Part shown: one piece after another, positions 29,609 to 38,425 of the stretch
Numbering within the stretch: position 1 is the stretch's first letter
Layout of the letters: each line of letters begins with the position of its first letter
Position numbers and translations under genes: made by a program
Notes under the pieces: generated by a model
Seen by the model: only the letters and a program-made list of their open reading frames with translations
Told to the model about the DNA's origin: nothing
The model's database searches: none
Assembly (NCBI GenBank): GCA_041398785.1
Contig: JAWKUA010000003.1
Location: forward strand, 62,001-126,000
DNA length: 64,000 bases
Direction: 5' to 3'
Source: Planctomycetaceae bacterium
GTDB lineage: Bacteria; Planctomycetota; Planctomycetia; Planctomycetales; Planctomycetaceae

Positions 29609-30568
29609 TTGGCTCAAAAGCTCATCATTGATGCGGATCCGGGAATCGTCGATGCGCTGGCGGTACTGGTTGCCATGGCGGACCCGTCGGTCGATCTGCT
29701 GGCGGTAACGGCAACGGCGGGAAGTGTTTCGGGCATCCAGGCGACTCGCAACCTGCAGTACCTCGTTGAACTCGTTGATCCCGTGCGGCATCCTCGCGTG
29801 GGGCAGTCCGACATCAAGGTGGCGTTTGGAGCCGATTCCGGCAGTGGAGTGGCCAATCAACACGCCGTCAACGGTGCTCTGGGACTCGGCGATCTGGAGT
29901 TTCAGGTGCCTGATCTGCACAACCGTCGCGAGTCGGCCAAGGTCATCGTAGACATCGTTCGCGAGTACCCCCGCGAGGTGAAAATCCTGACGCTCGGGCC
30001 TTTGAACAACCTGCTGATGGCCTACGATCTGGAGCCGCAGCTTCCGGAACTGTTAGCGGGAGTTGTCGCGATGGGCGGCTGCGTGACGTTCGGCGGTGAC
30101 GTCACCGCAGCAGCGGAATTCAATATCTGGGCCGACCCGGAAGCCGCCCGCAGCGTATTTCGCCTGCCTCTGCACCGAATGCTGGTGCCGCTCGATATCC
30201 GCTCACCGCCGGTATTGACGTTTGAAGACGTCGAGTTGCTGACGGAATTTATCAACGGAACGGCGTCCGGGACTGCCGTCGCTTCGATGCTGCAGTTTTC
30301 CGTGCGATCTCATCACCAGCATATGGGACTGGAGGGGATTCCGCTGAACAGCGTGGCCGCTCTGGCGGTGGCTGCCAAAGCCGAACGATTCACCGCGGAA
30401 GCAGCTCTTGTCGACGTGGAGACGTCCGGCGAATTGACGCGCGGCATGACCGTCTTTGACCGCCGACGCGTGGCCCTGACGCAAACCAACGTCGACGTGG
30501 TCACGTCCGTCGATGCTCCCGGAATCATCGACTACTTCTCCCGCAGCATCCGGCGAGTCACCGGATAG
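29609..30568 (+). CDS. Nucleoside hydrolase (IUNH) fold protein with altered active site
   Basis: The 319-residue protein has the whole inosine-uridine nucleoside hydrolase fold: the N-terminal DADPG loop at residues 8-12, GPLNNLL at 131-137 and AEFNIWADPEAA at 169-180. Against the Crithidia enzyme, Asp14 is Val14 (DADPGIVD), the Ca-binding Thr of GPLT is Asn133, and the His-Asp pair of the C-terminal PLHDP motif is Asn247-Ser248 (GIPLNSVAALA). Asp10 and Asp15 remain. Hydrolysis of nucleosides is thus doubtful. The start is a TTG because the Asp loop begins only seven codons later; AGAGG precedes it. hemD follows by 14 bases. Confidence 0.8.
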   Translation: MAQKLIIDADPGIVDALAVLVAMADPSVDLLAVTATAGSVSGIQATRNLQYLVELVDPVRHPRVGQSDIKVAFGADSGSGVANQHAVNGALGLGDLEFQVPDLHNRRESAKVIVDIVREYPREVKILTLGPLNNLLMAYDLEPQLPELLAGVVAMGGCVTFGGDVTAAAEFNIWADPEAARSVFRLPLHRMLVPLDIRSPPVLTFEDVELLTEFINGTASGTAVASMLQFSVRSHHQHMGLEGIPLNSVAALAVAAKAERFTAEAALVDVETSGELTRGMTVFDRRRVALTQTNVDVVTSVDAPGIIDYFSRSIRRVTG

Positions 30569-30582
30569 AACCTGGCACGCAG

Positions 30583-31419
30583 ATGACTCAACAAGGTGTC
30601 CCTGTCGTCTGCAGCTTCGAAAGCCGCCGTGCTGATGTCATGGGCGACATGATCCGGCGGTTCGGTGGTCAACCGATGGTAGCTCCGTCGATGAAGGAAC
30701 TGCCGATCGATGACAACCCCGAAGGCGTCGCGGCCCTGAACCGACTGCTGTCCGGTGAACTCGACTTCCTGATCCTGCTGACAGGAGTCGGCATCGAAGC
30801 CATGCTGCAGCTTGCGGAGTCCCAAAACGTCCAGGACCAGTTGCTTCAGGCGATGAGCCGCCTGCCCCTGCTGACTCGCGGCCCGAAACCGGACGCCGTG
30901 CTGCAGCGACTCGGCCTGAAGCCAGCCGTCCGGGCCGCCGCGCCCAATACGTCGGATGATCTGCTTGAGGCGATCAGCATTGAAGGTATCACTCTGCGCG
31001 GTACGACCGTGGGTGTTCAGGAATACGGCCAGCCGAATCCCGAGCTGTACGCCGCGCTGGAAGAACGCGGGGCGTCCGTCGTCCCGATTCCCGTCTATCG
31101 CTGGGCTCTGCCGGACAACACAGAGCCGCTGAAACGGGCAATTCGGTCCGTGGCCGCCGGCGATGTCGACGTACTGCTGTTCACGAGTGCTCAGCAGGTA
31201 CGACACGTGTTGCAGGTCGCCGACCGATTGTCATTGTCCGGACAATTCCGCGAACGTGCCTCCGCGATACTGACCGCTTCGATCGGTCCGACGTGTTCAG
31301 ACGCGATCCGTGACGCCGGCCTGCCCGTCCATCTGGAAGCCATGCCGCCGAAGATGGGAGTGCTGGTTCGAGCCGCGCTGCTGGCGTTTCGTGATCGTTG
31401 TGATGGAGATTCCCCATAG
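30583..31419 (+). CDS. hemD: Uroporphyrinogen-III synthase
   Basis: The 278-residue protein resembles HemD, which closes and inverts ring D of hydroxymethylbilane in tetrapyrrole synthesis. The family shows little identity; recognisable parts are the start VVCSFESRRADVMGDMIRRFGG, the DFLILLTGVGIEAML segment (about 64-78), ECT-like VGVQEYGQPNPEL, and the second-domain phrases PVYRWALP, DVDVLLFTSAQQVRHVL and ASIGPTCSDAIRDAGLPV. These fit the two-domain bilobed fold. Some proteins of this type are fused or function as response regulators, but no such domain is present. It is 14 bases downstream of the nucleoside-hydrolase homologue and probably cotranscribed. Confidence 0.8.
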   Translation: MTQQGVPVVCSFESRRADVMGDMIRRFGGQPMVAPSMKELPIDDNPEGVAALNRLLSGELDFLILLTGVGIEAMLQLAESQNVQDQLLQAMSRLPLLTRGPKPDAVLQRLGLKPAVRAAAPNTSDDLLEAISIEGITLRGTTVGVQEYGQPNPELYAALEERGASVVPIPVYRWALPDNTEPLKRAIRSVAAGDVDVLLFTSAQQVRHVLQVADRLSLSGQFRERASAILTASIGPTCSDAIRDAGLPVHLEAMPPKMGVLVRAALLAFRDRCDGDSP

Positions 31420-31587
31420 CGCCGCGGACGCCCGGGCGGTCAGCCGACAGCGGTCGACCGAATGATCGAACCAAGGGCGCGAGTCGGCGGAATCGGCGGA
31501 AATTTGACCTCGTTTTGTGTTGAATCTACGATCCTGTAACGTCGAAATAGTCGGCACAGTAGTGGAGTTTTCAAAGGGGCTAACGAC

Positions 31588-33525
31588 ATGCCGATCGTCG
31601 CGGAATGCTACGACTGCGGGAAACAATATCGCTTCGGGGACGAACGTGCCGGCAGCCGTTTGCCGTGCAAAGCCTGCGGAGGAACGATTGATGTTCCCGG
31701 AAAAAAACGCAGTCGCCAGCCGTCGACGACTCGAGCGCTGCCGCCGGCGATGGGCAGCGGATCGCGGACACGCACAAGATCAACTTCCTCCAGGACACCG
31801 ATCATCATCGCCGCCGTGGCCGCTGGCATTCTGGTCGGAGGCGGCGGACTGGCGATGATGGCTGTCACGCTGTTCAACGACGCCGACACTTCGAACAGCG
31901 TGGCCGCAAACCCTGCTGGCGACGCGGGCTCGAGCGATGCCAACACAATCACTCCCGCCGATCTGACCGACAAAGAAAAGGCGGAACGCGAAGCGCTGTA
32001 CCAGGAAAACCTGGCAAGGCAGCGGCTGGCCAACAGCAAAGTCGAACGCGAAAGCCTGGCTCGCCAATACGGCGAGGACAAAGTCGTCACGGTCGTGTTC
32101 ACCGATGTTGTGGGGGACTCACTGGCCGCCAACAAATATCTGAACCGCAAGGTCTTTCGAGCGGCGTACAAGGATTATCAGGCCGGACAGGAACGGGCCG
32201 ATCAACAGACCGAACAAAATAAGAAAGCCGCCGAACAGCAGGCGCTGGCTCAGCATCAGCAGAACTGGGGAGGATTCGGGCCGACGTTGGTCACCTACCG
32301 CTATCAGCGAGTGCGTTCCGACGTCCCCTACCCCAGCATCGTGACCGTGGGACGTGTCGGCAACACTTACACGTTCCACGCCGCCCCTGCGCTCAACCCG
32401 CGGGAATTCGCGGAGCGGCTGGGAGTCGGCAACGTGTCGAATGTTCAGGGCCGCGAAGTCAGGATTCAGGCTTTGCTGCCAACGCCCATCCCGGACCCGG
32501 ATGTCGAAGAACTGGCTCTCGAATACGGACTCAGCAACGTCTACAAAATCAGCGTCCAGGCAGCCAGCGGGGAACCGGATCGCGTGCAGCTTTACCTGGA
32601 AAATGAAACGACACCACTGGGACTGGACGGAAAACGGCTTTCGATCGCGGGCATGAAGGCACTTGGCAGCGGGGCTTACGAATTCAGCGCCGGGCCGATT
32701 CCTGACCCGCAGGTGTTCGGCGAAAGGATTACCTGGGGCAGCGTGCAGTCGATCAGCGCCGGGGACCGAATCATCAGCGTTCAGGCGAGTCTGCCGGAGA
32801 ATCTTCCCAGCAAGGAGGAACTCGATGCTGTCAAGAAGAAGCAGAAGGAACTGGATGACGCCATTCGCAAGGCGGACTGGGAACATCGGCCGCGGCCGAA
32901 CGAAAGCGAGCTGGATTGGGCGGTTCGTGTCATCACCAACAATGACAGCTTTGCAGCGGAAAAAGCGTACAAGGCCCTGGCGATCATGGAAGTCGATGAA
33001 TCGCGGCGGGAGGAGATTTCTGAACTGCTGCTTAGCGCTGCTCGAACCGGTGCCCGCGGACTGGAACACTACATACCGGCAATGGTCGTGTGGAAAACTG
33101 ACGAGACCGAAAAGGTCATTCTCAGCATCAGCAACGACCGTCACTTCCACAGAGAAGCCGAAGCTTTGATGAAGGCTCTGGCAGATCTGAAGACCGAACA
33201 GAGTGCGAAGATGCTGGCCAGCGCCGTGGCCGACTTCCACAACGGTGACAAGTCGGTGCAATATCTGAACGAGATGGGACCGTTCGCCGAAGATGCGGTG
33301 CTGGACTACATCGAACACCGCGATGAACGAACTCGGGAACGCGTCTACAACGTGCTGGCAGTCATCGGCGGACGACGCAGTCTTTCCGCCGTCAACAAAA
33401 ATCTGCGGCAGGAAACGAACGCACGCATGAAGGCGATCGCCGCCGAATGCTCCGAAGTGATCCGCAAACGCATGAAGGAAGAAGAATCAGGGGAAACCGA
33501 AGAAGCCGGCGACTCCGCAGAATAG
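31588..33525 (+). CDS. Membrane-anchored protein with N-terminal four-cysteine ribbon
   Basis: The 645-residue protein starts with a zinc-ribbon-like module: Cys7-x2-Cys10 and Cys27-x2-Cys30. A basic, Ser/Thr/Arg-rich linker leads to one membrane segment at about 71-95, so the ribbon is probably cytoplasmic and the rest outside. Residues about 115-170 and 195-235 are charged helices, possibly coiled coil. The middle holds beta-rich repeats (two similar PDPQVFGERI- and NPREFAERL-like units), and the end has HEAT-like helical repeats. The ATG follows AAAGGGG. I do not recognise a function. The same cysteine spacing occurs in the protein at 39632-40801. Confidence 0.7.
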   Translation: MPIVAECYDCGKQYRFGDERAGSRLPCKACGGTIDVPGKKRSRQPSTTRALPPAMGSGSRTRTRSTSSRTPIIIAAVAAGILVGGGGLAMMAVTLFNDADTSNSVAANPAGDAGSSDANTITPADLTDKEKAEREALYQENLARQRLANSKVERESLARQYGEDKVVTVVFTDVVGDSLAANKYLNRKVFRAAYKDYQAGQERADQQTEQNKKAAEQQALAQHQQNWGGFGPTLVTYRYQRVRSDVPYPSIVTVGRVGNTYTFHAAPALNPREFAERLGVGNVSNVQGREVRIQALLPTPIPDPDVEELALEYGLSNVYKISVQAASGEPDRVQLYLENETTPLGLDGKRLSIAGMKALGSGAYEFSAGPIPDPQVFGERITWGSVQSISAGDRIISVQASLPENLPSKEELDAVKKKQKELDDAIRKADWEHRPRPNESELDWAVRVITNNDSFAAEKAYKALAIMEVDESRREEISELLLSAARTGARGLEHYIPAMVVWKTDETEKVILSISNDRHFHREAEALMKALADLKTEQSAKMLASAVADFHNGDKSVQYLNEMGPFAEDAVLDYIEHRDERTRERVYNVLAVIGGRRSLSAVNKNLRQETNARMKAIAAECSEVIRKRMKEEESGETEEAGDSAE

Positions 33526-33649
33526 GAGTTCAGGCCGAGACCAGCCCGCGGCTTACCGTGCGGCTGCCTGCCACACGACGGGCTTCGTCCTATCCATCTG
33601 ATCGCGCCGTCACCGATCCCGCCGACAATGTTCGCGCCGTTACCGGGGA

Positions 33650-34480
33650 TCACCGGCCAGTCGCCTGCTCACTGTCCGCATCGGCGGCACGTCTGGTGAA
33701 TTTTCGTGAGACCCGGTTCGCCAGCCGCTCGCCGAGACGCGGGAAGATCTCCCGAAAGACCGAAGCCGGCCGAATGGGCGGATAGTTGATGATGATTTCC
33801 GGAGCGCCGGACCGGACGGCCTTCACAACACCGTCTGCCACCTTCTCGGCAGTTGTTCCTCCCAGCACCGTCGAGGTTCGACGTCCGGTTGCCGCCACAA
33901 TCCGGTCATAGATGCCTCCCGACGCCGTGAAGCCGGGACAGATGGCCGTCGATGAAATGCCGCGGTCCAGAAACTCGCCGCGAAGTCCCTGCGTGAACGC
34001 GATCAAGCCGGCTTTGGTCGCGCCGTACACGGCACCGTATGGCGGACAGTGCTTGCCGGCTGTCGAGGCCATGTTGATGATCGTGCCGCGCCCCTGACTC
34101 AGCATGTGCGGAATCACCAGCCGCGTCAGCAGTATCGTACCCGTCAGATTGATTTCGATCGTCTGCAGAATCTGGTCGATCGGCACCGACTCGAAGTGAC
34201 AAAAACAGTCGACGCCGGCATTGTTGATCAGAATGTCGATCGCACCAAAACGTTCGATCGCCGCGTCGACGAGGCGCGAAAGATCGTTGGGATCGGATAC
34301 ATCCGCAGGAAACACCAGGGACCCTTCTCCGCTGGGATCGATCTGCTGCTGAGCGGCCAGCAGTCGTTCCGGCGACCGGGCGGCCAGCACAAGCCGGCAT
34401 CCCTGTGCTGCCAAAGCCCGGGATACTGCCAGCCCGATTCCGGCAGAAGCGCCGGTTATCAGAGCAACCTGGTCTTTCAT
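33650..34480 (-). CDS. Short-chain dehydrogenase/reductase (SDR)
   Basis: This 276-residue classical SDR has the NAD(P) site TGASAGIG at residues 9-16, the LINNAGV motif near 85-91, and an active site with Ser around 139 (NMASTAGK) and Tyr-x3-Lys in YGAVYGATKAG near 149-159. It ends in a basic tail. The family covers many alcohol and keto reductions; the substrate is not predictable. GAGGA precedes the ATG by six bases. It lies between a plus-strand ribbon protein gene (convergent) and the acyltransferase-like gene upstream on the same strand. Confidence 0.9.
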   Translation of the reverse strand: MKDQVALITGASAGIGLAVSRALAAQGCRLVLAARSPERLLAAQQQIDPSGEGSLVFPADVSDPNDLSRLVDAAIERFGAIDILINNAGVDCFCHFESVPIDQILQTIEINLTGTILLTRLVIPHMLSQGRGTIINMASTAGKHCPPYGAVYGATKAGLIAFTQGLRGEFLDRGISSTAICPGFTASGGIYDRIVAATGRRTSTVLGGTTAEKVADGVVKAVRSGAPEIIINYPPIRPASVFREIFPRLGERLANRVSRKFTRRAADADSEQATGR

Positions 34481-34643
34481 CGGGAATCCTCAAACAGCGG
34501 AGCTGATAACAACGAACCGAAGTTTGGACAGTACCACAGGAAGGCCGAACGTCGCCGACATCCCGGCGCTGCCCCAGGCGGTAACGCGTGTAACGGAGAT
34601 CGACGGCGCCGGGCGGTTCCGTCGGCCAAAAACTGCAGTTCCT

Positions 34644-35420
34644 TCACGCTGCGGCATCCGCGGCATTGCCGGACGACATTGCGGACAGTTCCTCGCGGAT
34701 CACTGTGGAAAGCGTCACTTCAACCTGTCTCAGGCAATCGGCGATCAGTGCTCCGTCCATGACCCGGTGGTCGTACGCCAGAGTCACGCGGCAACGGCCA
34801 TCCGAATCCAGCGGTCCGTACGTCAGACACGCCGTGTGAATGGAAGGCGGCACCTGGATCTCAGCGCCCCGGCTGGCCAGAGTCGACAGAAAGAAGGTTC
34901 CCAGACGTTTGGCTCGTCTGTCCGTAGCGACATTCAGGTTCCACCACCACACCATTCGGCGAAGCCAGGTCGGCAGCGCTGCCAGTTGCAGTTGCCTTTG
35001 AAAAACGGCTTCCGGATCGTCGCTGCGGAACGAATCGATGCGCTGCTGGATTTCGGACAGCGGCAAAGTTTCCGGAGCGGCAATTCTTCCCCAGAACAGC
35101 CACGGCTCATCACGGAACTGCCGCTGCACAGTGACAAGTCCCACGCTGCGCGAATGCTGGAATAAGTGCGCCCACGGCCAGCGATACCACGTCTGCCGCA
35201 GTTCGGGAACGCGCTGCGCGACAACGGCGAATGCCTTCAGGAACACAGCCGGCCAGGAAATCCGTGTGGCACAGGATGCGCGAGCGGCCGCAACGGACGA
35301 CAGGTCACACATCCGATCGTGTCCGCACTGCGGGACGAGACGGTTGAAGTGCAGCAGATCCCAGGTCAGCCGCCGACATGCGGGAACTGCGAATCGACGT
35401 CCATTTCGGTGCTCCGACAT
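34644..35420 (-). CDS. Stand-alone 2-oxoacid dehydrogenase acyltransferase-like protein
   Basis: The 258-residue protein resembles the catalytic (C-terminal) domain of E2 acyltransferases: TRISWPAVFLKAFAVVAQR and the active-site HRVMDG motif in LAYDHRVMDGALIADCL near residues 221-237. There is no lipoyl domain or E3-binding domain, and no E1 or E3 gene nearby. Chloramphenicol acetyltransferase has the same fold and His motif, so an acyltransfer on another substrate is possible. The frame opens at 35498, but ATG 35420 follows AGGAGG by six bases. The function is not known. Confidence 0.72.
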   Translation of the reverse strand: MSEHRNGRRFAVPACRRLTWDLLHFNRLVPQCGHDRMCDLSSVAAARASCATRISWPAVFLKAFAVVAQRVPELRQTWYRWPWAHLFQHSRSVGLVTVQRQFRDEPWLFWGRIAAPETLPLSEIQQRIDSFRSDDPEAVFQRQLQLAALPTWLRRMVWWWNLNVATDRRAKRLGTFFLSTLASRGAEIQVPPSIHTACLTYGPLDSDGRCRVTLAYDHRVMDGALIADCLRQVEVTLSTVIREELSAMSSGNAADAAA

Positions 35421-35527
35421 TCCATGCCTCCTGCGACGAATGATGCCTGTCAGGATTCCCCGACCGGACAGGCAGTCCCTGCCGACGCGGCGGTGCAACG
35501 TCCCCGGCCGCGCGGGTCAGCAATGTT

Positions 35528-37699
35528 CTATCCCACAGCGATCCACGGAGCGATCACCAGTGCCGTGACCGAAACCAGCTTCAGCAGAATATTCAAAGCC
35601 GGGCCGGAAGTATCCTTGAACGGGTCACCCACCGTGTCTCCAACAACGGAAGCGGCGTGAGGTTCGGATCCCTTGCCATACGTTTCGGCGCCGACGGTGA
35701 TTCCGCCTTCAATCATTTTCTTGGCGTTGTCCCACGCGCCGCCGGCATTCGACTGAAAGATGGCCAGCAGTACCCCGCTGACGGTGACTCCGGCCAGCAG
35801 TCCGCCGAGCATGTGCGGCCCGCCGAAGAGTCCGGTCAGAATCGGCGCGGCGATCGCCAGCAATCCCGGAAGAATCATCTCCTTCAGCGACGCTCGGGTG
35901 GAGATTGCGATGCAGCGGTCACATTCGACCTTCTGCATGGCTTTCTTCATGTCCGACTGGTCGGATTCGCTCCACTCTTCCTGCGCCACGCCCTCATTGC
36001 GGTTGCAGACTTCCAAAGCGTGTTTCAGTTCGGGAATTTCGCGGAACTGCCGGCGGACTTCTTCGATCATGCTGCGAGCCGCTCGTCCCACGGCCTGCAT
36101 CGCCAGTGCGGAAAACAAATAGGGCAGCATGGCTCCCAGAAACAGGCCGGCCATCACCTTCGGCTGGGCAATGTCAATTCCCGAGATTCCTGCCGTGGCC
36201 ATGTACGCGGCAAACAGCGCCAACGCGGTCAGCGCGGCGGAACCAATCGCAAACCCCTTCCCGATTGCGGCCGTCGTATTTCCCACGGCATCCAACTGGT
36301 CGGTGCGGGCTCGAACGGCCTTCGGCAGTGACGACATCTCGGCAATCCCGCCCGCGTTGTCGGCAACGGGCCCGTAGGCGTCAACCGCCAACTGGATGCC
36401 CGTGTTGGACAGCATCCCGACGGCCGCGATGGCGATTCCATAAAGTCCGGCGAAATGATGCGCGGCAATAATAGACGTCGCGATCAGACACAACGGGATT
36501 GTGGTCGACAGCATCCCCACACCAAGCCCGGCGATAATGTTGGTCGCGGCTCCGGTGACGGATTGTTCGGCAATTTCGCGAACGGGCTTCCGTCCGGAAC
36601 CGGTGTAGTATTCGGTCACCATCCCGATCAGCAATCCGCAGCCCAGGCCGACCAGCGTCGCAACAAAGACTCCCATGCGTCCGTATTCGACATCGTCCAG
36701 TTTCCACGACGCCGGCAGGATGCTGAAAATCGTGATCAACCCGCCGACCAGCATGACTCCGGCTGCCACCATTTCACCGCGATTCAGTGCCTTGTGCGGA
36801 TCGGTGGTTTCGTCGGCCTTCACAAAAAACGTGCCGACGACGGATGCGATGACTCCCACAGCCGCCAGCAGCAGTGGCAGAATGACGCCGCCCAGCCCGT
36901 TCAGCGTTCCGGAGAACTCGGGCAGGCTGGCCAGCGTGGCTCCCAGCACCATCGCGCCGACAATGGAACCGACATAGCTTTCGAACAGGTCCGCTCCCAT
37001 CCCGGCAACGTCGCCGACGTTATCGCCGACGTTGTCCGCGATCGTTGCCGGATTCAGCGGGTGGTCTTCCGGGATTCCGGCTTCCACCTTCCCGACCAGG
37101 TCCGCTCCGACGTCAGCGGCCTTCGTATAGATCCCGCCGCCCAGCCGGGCAAACAGTGCCACCGACGAGGCACCGAACGAAAACCCGGTAATCACGTTCA
37201 GCGACTGCTGGAGACCTTCCGGCGTGACGCCGAATTTTTGAGAGTAGCAAAGAAACAGAGTGCCCAGTCCCACGACTCCCAGACCCACGACTGTCAGCCC
37301 CATCACAGAACCGCCGCTGAACGCAAGACTGAGTGCCGTGCCCAGGCCGGTGCGTGCCGCCTGTGCCGTGCGGACGTTTGCCAGAGTGGCGATCCTCATG
37401 CCGAAGAATCCGGCCAGGCCGGAAAACGTCGCCCCAACCGCGAACGACACGGCAATCAGCGGATGAGAACCCTCCCGGTCACCGGTGAACCACAGCAGGG
37501 CTCCGACCAGCACCAGAAATCCGAGCAGCACGGAGTACTCAGCCTTCAGAAAAGCCATCGCCCCGCGGCGAATGTGAGCCGAAATTTCCCGCATGTGGGG
37601 CGTTCCGGCATCCTGCTGAACAACCCACCAATACCGATACGCACTGAACGCCAGACCAACCGCTCCAAGAATCGGCACGCACAACGCCACAGCAAACAT
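35528..37699 (-). CDS. hppA: Membrane-bound ion-pumping pyrophosphatase (V-PPase)
   Basis: The 723-residue protein has about 15-16 membrane segments and couples PPi hydrolysis to cation export. The pyrophosphate-binding acidic loops are visible: DVGADLVGKVEAGIPEDHP (near 185-203) followed by NVGDNVGDVAGMGADLF, and AYGPVADNAGGIAEM in the middle. GNTTAAIGKGFAIGSAAL contains Ala where the K+-independent subfamily has Lys, so it is probably K+-dependent; H+ versus Na+ pumping cannot be read from this alone. The frame extends upstream, but ATG 37699 follows GGAG and starts the first membrane helix. Confidence 0.95.
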   Translation of the reverse strand: MFAVALCVPILGAVGLAFSAYRYWWVVQQDAGTPHMREISAHIRRGAMAFLKAEYSVLLGFLVLVGALLWFTGDREGSHPLIAVSFAVGATFSGLAGFFGMRIATLANVRTAQAARTGLGTALSLAFSGGSVMGLTVVGLGVVGLGTLFLCYSQKFGVTPEGLQQSLNVITGFSFGASSVALFARLGGGIYTKAADVGADLVGKVEAGIPEDHPLNPATIADNVGDNVGDVAGMGADLFESYVGSIVGAMVLGATLASLPEFSGTLNGLGGVILPLLLAAVGVIASVVGTFFVKADETTDPHKALNRGEMVAAGVMLVGGLITIFSILPASWKLDDVEYGRMGVFVATLVGLGCGLLIGMVTEYYTGSGRKPVREIAEQSVTGAATNIIAGLGVGMLSTTIPLCLIATSIIAAHHFAGLYGIAIAAVGMLSNTGIQLAVDAYGPVADNAGGIAEMSSLPKAVRARTDQLDAVGNTTAAIGKGFAIGSAALTALALFAAYMATAGISGIDIAQPKVMAGLFLGAMLPYLFSALAMQAVGRAARSMIEEVRRQFREIPELKHALEVCNRNEGVAQEEWSESDQSDMKKAMQKVECDRCIAISTRASLKEMILPGLLAIAAPILTGLFGGPHMLGGLLAGVTVSGVLLAIFQSNAGGAWDNAKKMIEGGITVGAETYGKGSEPHAASVVGDTVGDPFKDTSGPALNILLKLVSVTALVIAPWIAVG

Positions 37700-37905
37700 T
37701 GAGTTCTCCAGTTGGGCTCCTGCCCCTGTATAGTGCCGACGCAACCGGCGACTATTGTCTTTGAATCGATCTCATGGGTGTGAATTCATCAAGTGACTAA
37801 TGAGGTCGAATCATTGTGGGTCGCATCACCTTTTGCAACCGGCGGGAACCCGGACTTCGCGGCGATGTCGGCAGCGGATTCCGCCGGTTCCGGTTGTCCG
37901 GTTTT

Positions 37906-38379
37906 TTATTCGCTGACGGCGACTGCAAACCGAATGCTGCGGACACCGTGGGCCGCACAGTGTTCGACGAGAATCCTGACCGCTCCGTACCGCGCTGCCT
38001 TGTCTGCCCGAATTCGCACTTCGGGAATGACACCGGCCGCTCCCGCGGTCCGTGCCAGTTCCTCGATCCGCAACAGAACGGCTGCTTCGTCGGCAGGCTC
38101 CCCCGCGACGGAATACGAACCATCCGGCTGAACCGTGACCGTCAGTCGATGCGGAGCCATCTCCGAATCCACCTGGCCTGCCGATGCATCCGGCAGATTG
38201 ACCGCAGCCGCCTGCTCACTGCGAACAAAATGACTCGCCACCAGAAAGAAAATGATCAGCAGAAACACGACGTCGATCAGCGGCGTGATGTTGAACCGCA
38301 GCGGCGTCCGGTGGACGTTTTGTGTGGGAAGTCGCATGGAGAGAAGCTGGCGGGAACGTTGGATGGACAGCCGCCGCAC
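37906..38379 (-). CDS. ExbD/TolR family biopolymer transport protein
   Basis: The 157-residue protein has the ExbD/TolR layout: short basic N-terminus, one membrane segment with the proton-path Asp in ITPLIDVVFLLIIFFLVAS (near 31-49), then a periplasmic domain with RADKAARYGAVRIL. ExbD works with ExbB/TolQ as a proton-driven motor for TonB or Tol systems. No ExbB/TolQ gene is adjacent in this window, so a partner elsewhere is needed. The listed start is a GTG at 38379; the ATG at 38337 (MRLPTQNVHR) is equally plausible. It follows the EEP-family gene on the same strand by about 46 bases. Confidence 0.85.
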   Translation of the reverse strand: MRRLSIQRSRQLLSMRLPTQNVHRTPLRFNITPLIDVVFLLIIFFLVASHFVRSEQAAAVNLPDASAGQVDSEMAPHRLTVTVQPDGSYSVAGEPADEAAVLLRIEELARTAGAAGVIPEVRIRADKAARYGAVRILVEHCAAHGVRSIRFAVAVSE

Positions 38380-38425
38380 GTGGGACGGCGAAGGGCCATT
38401 CGATGGCGGGGGAGCTTCGAACGCA

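Noticed and set aside
36455..37702. Plus-strand open frame of 415 residues
   Set aside because: Antisense to hppA; rich in Arg, Gln and His as expected for a shadow frame.
37881..37908. CCGG-TTGT-CCGG followed by six T on the plus strand
   Set aside because: The stem is only four pairs and no plus-strand gene precedes it; the T-run belongs to the end of the ExbD gene.
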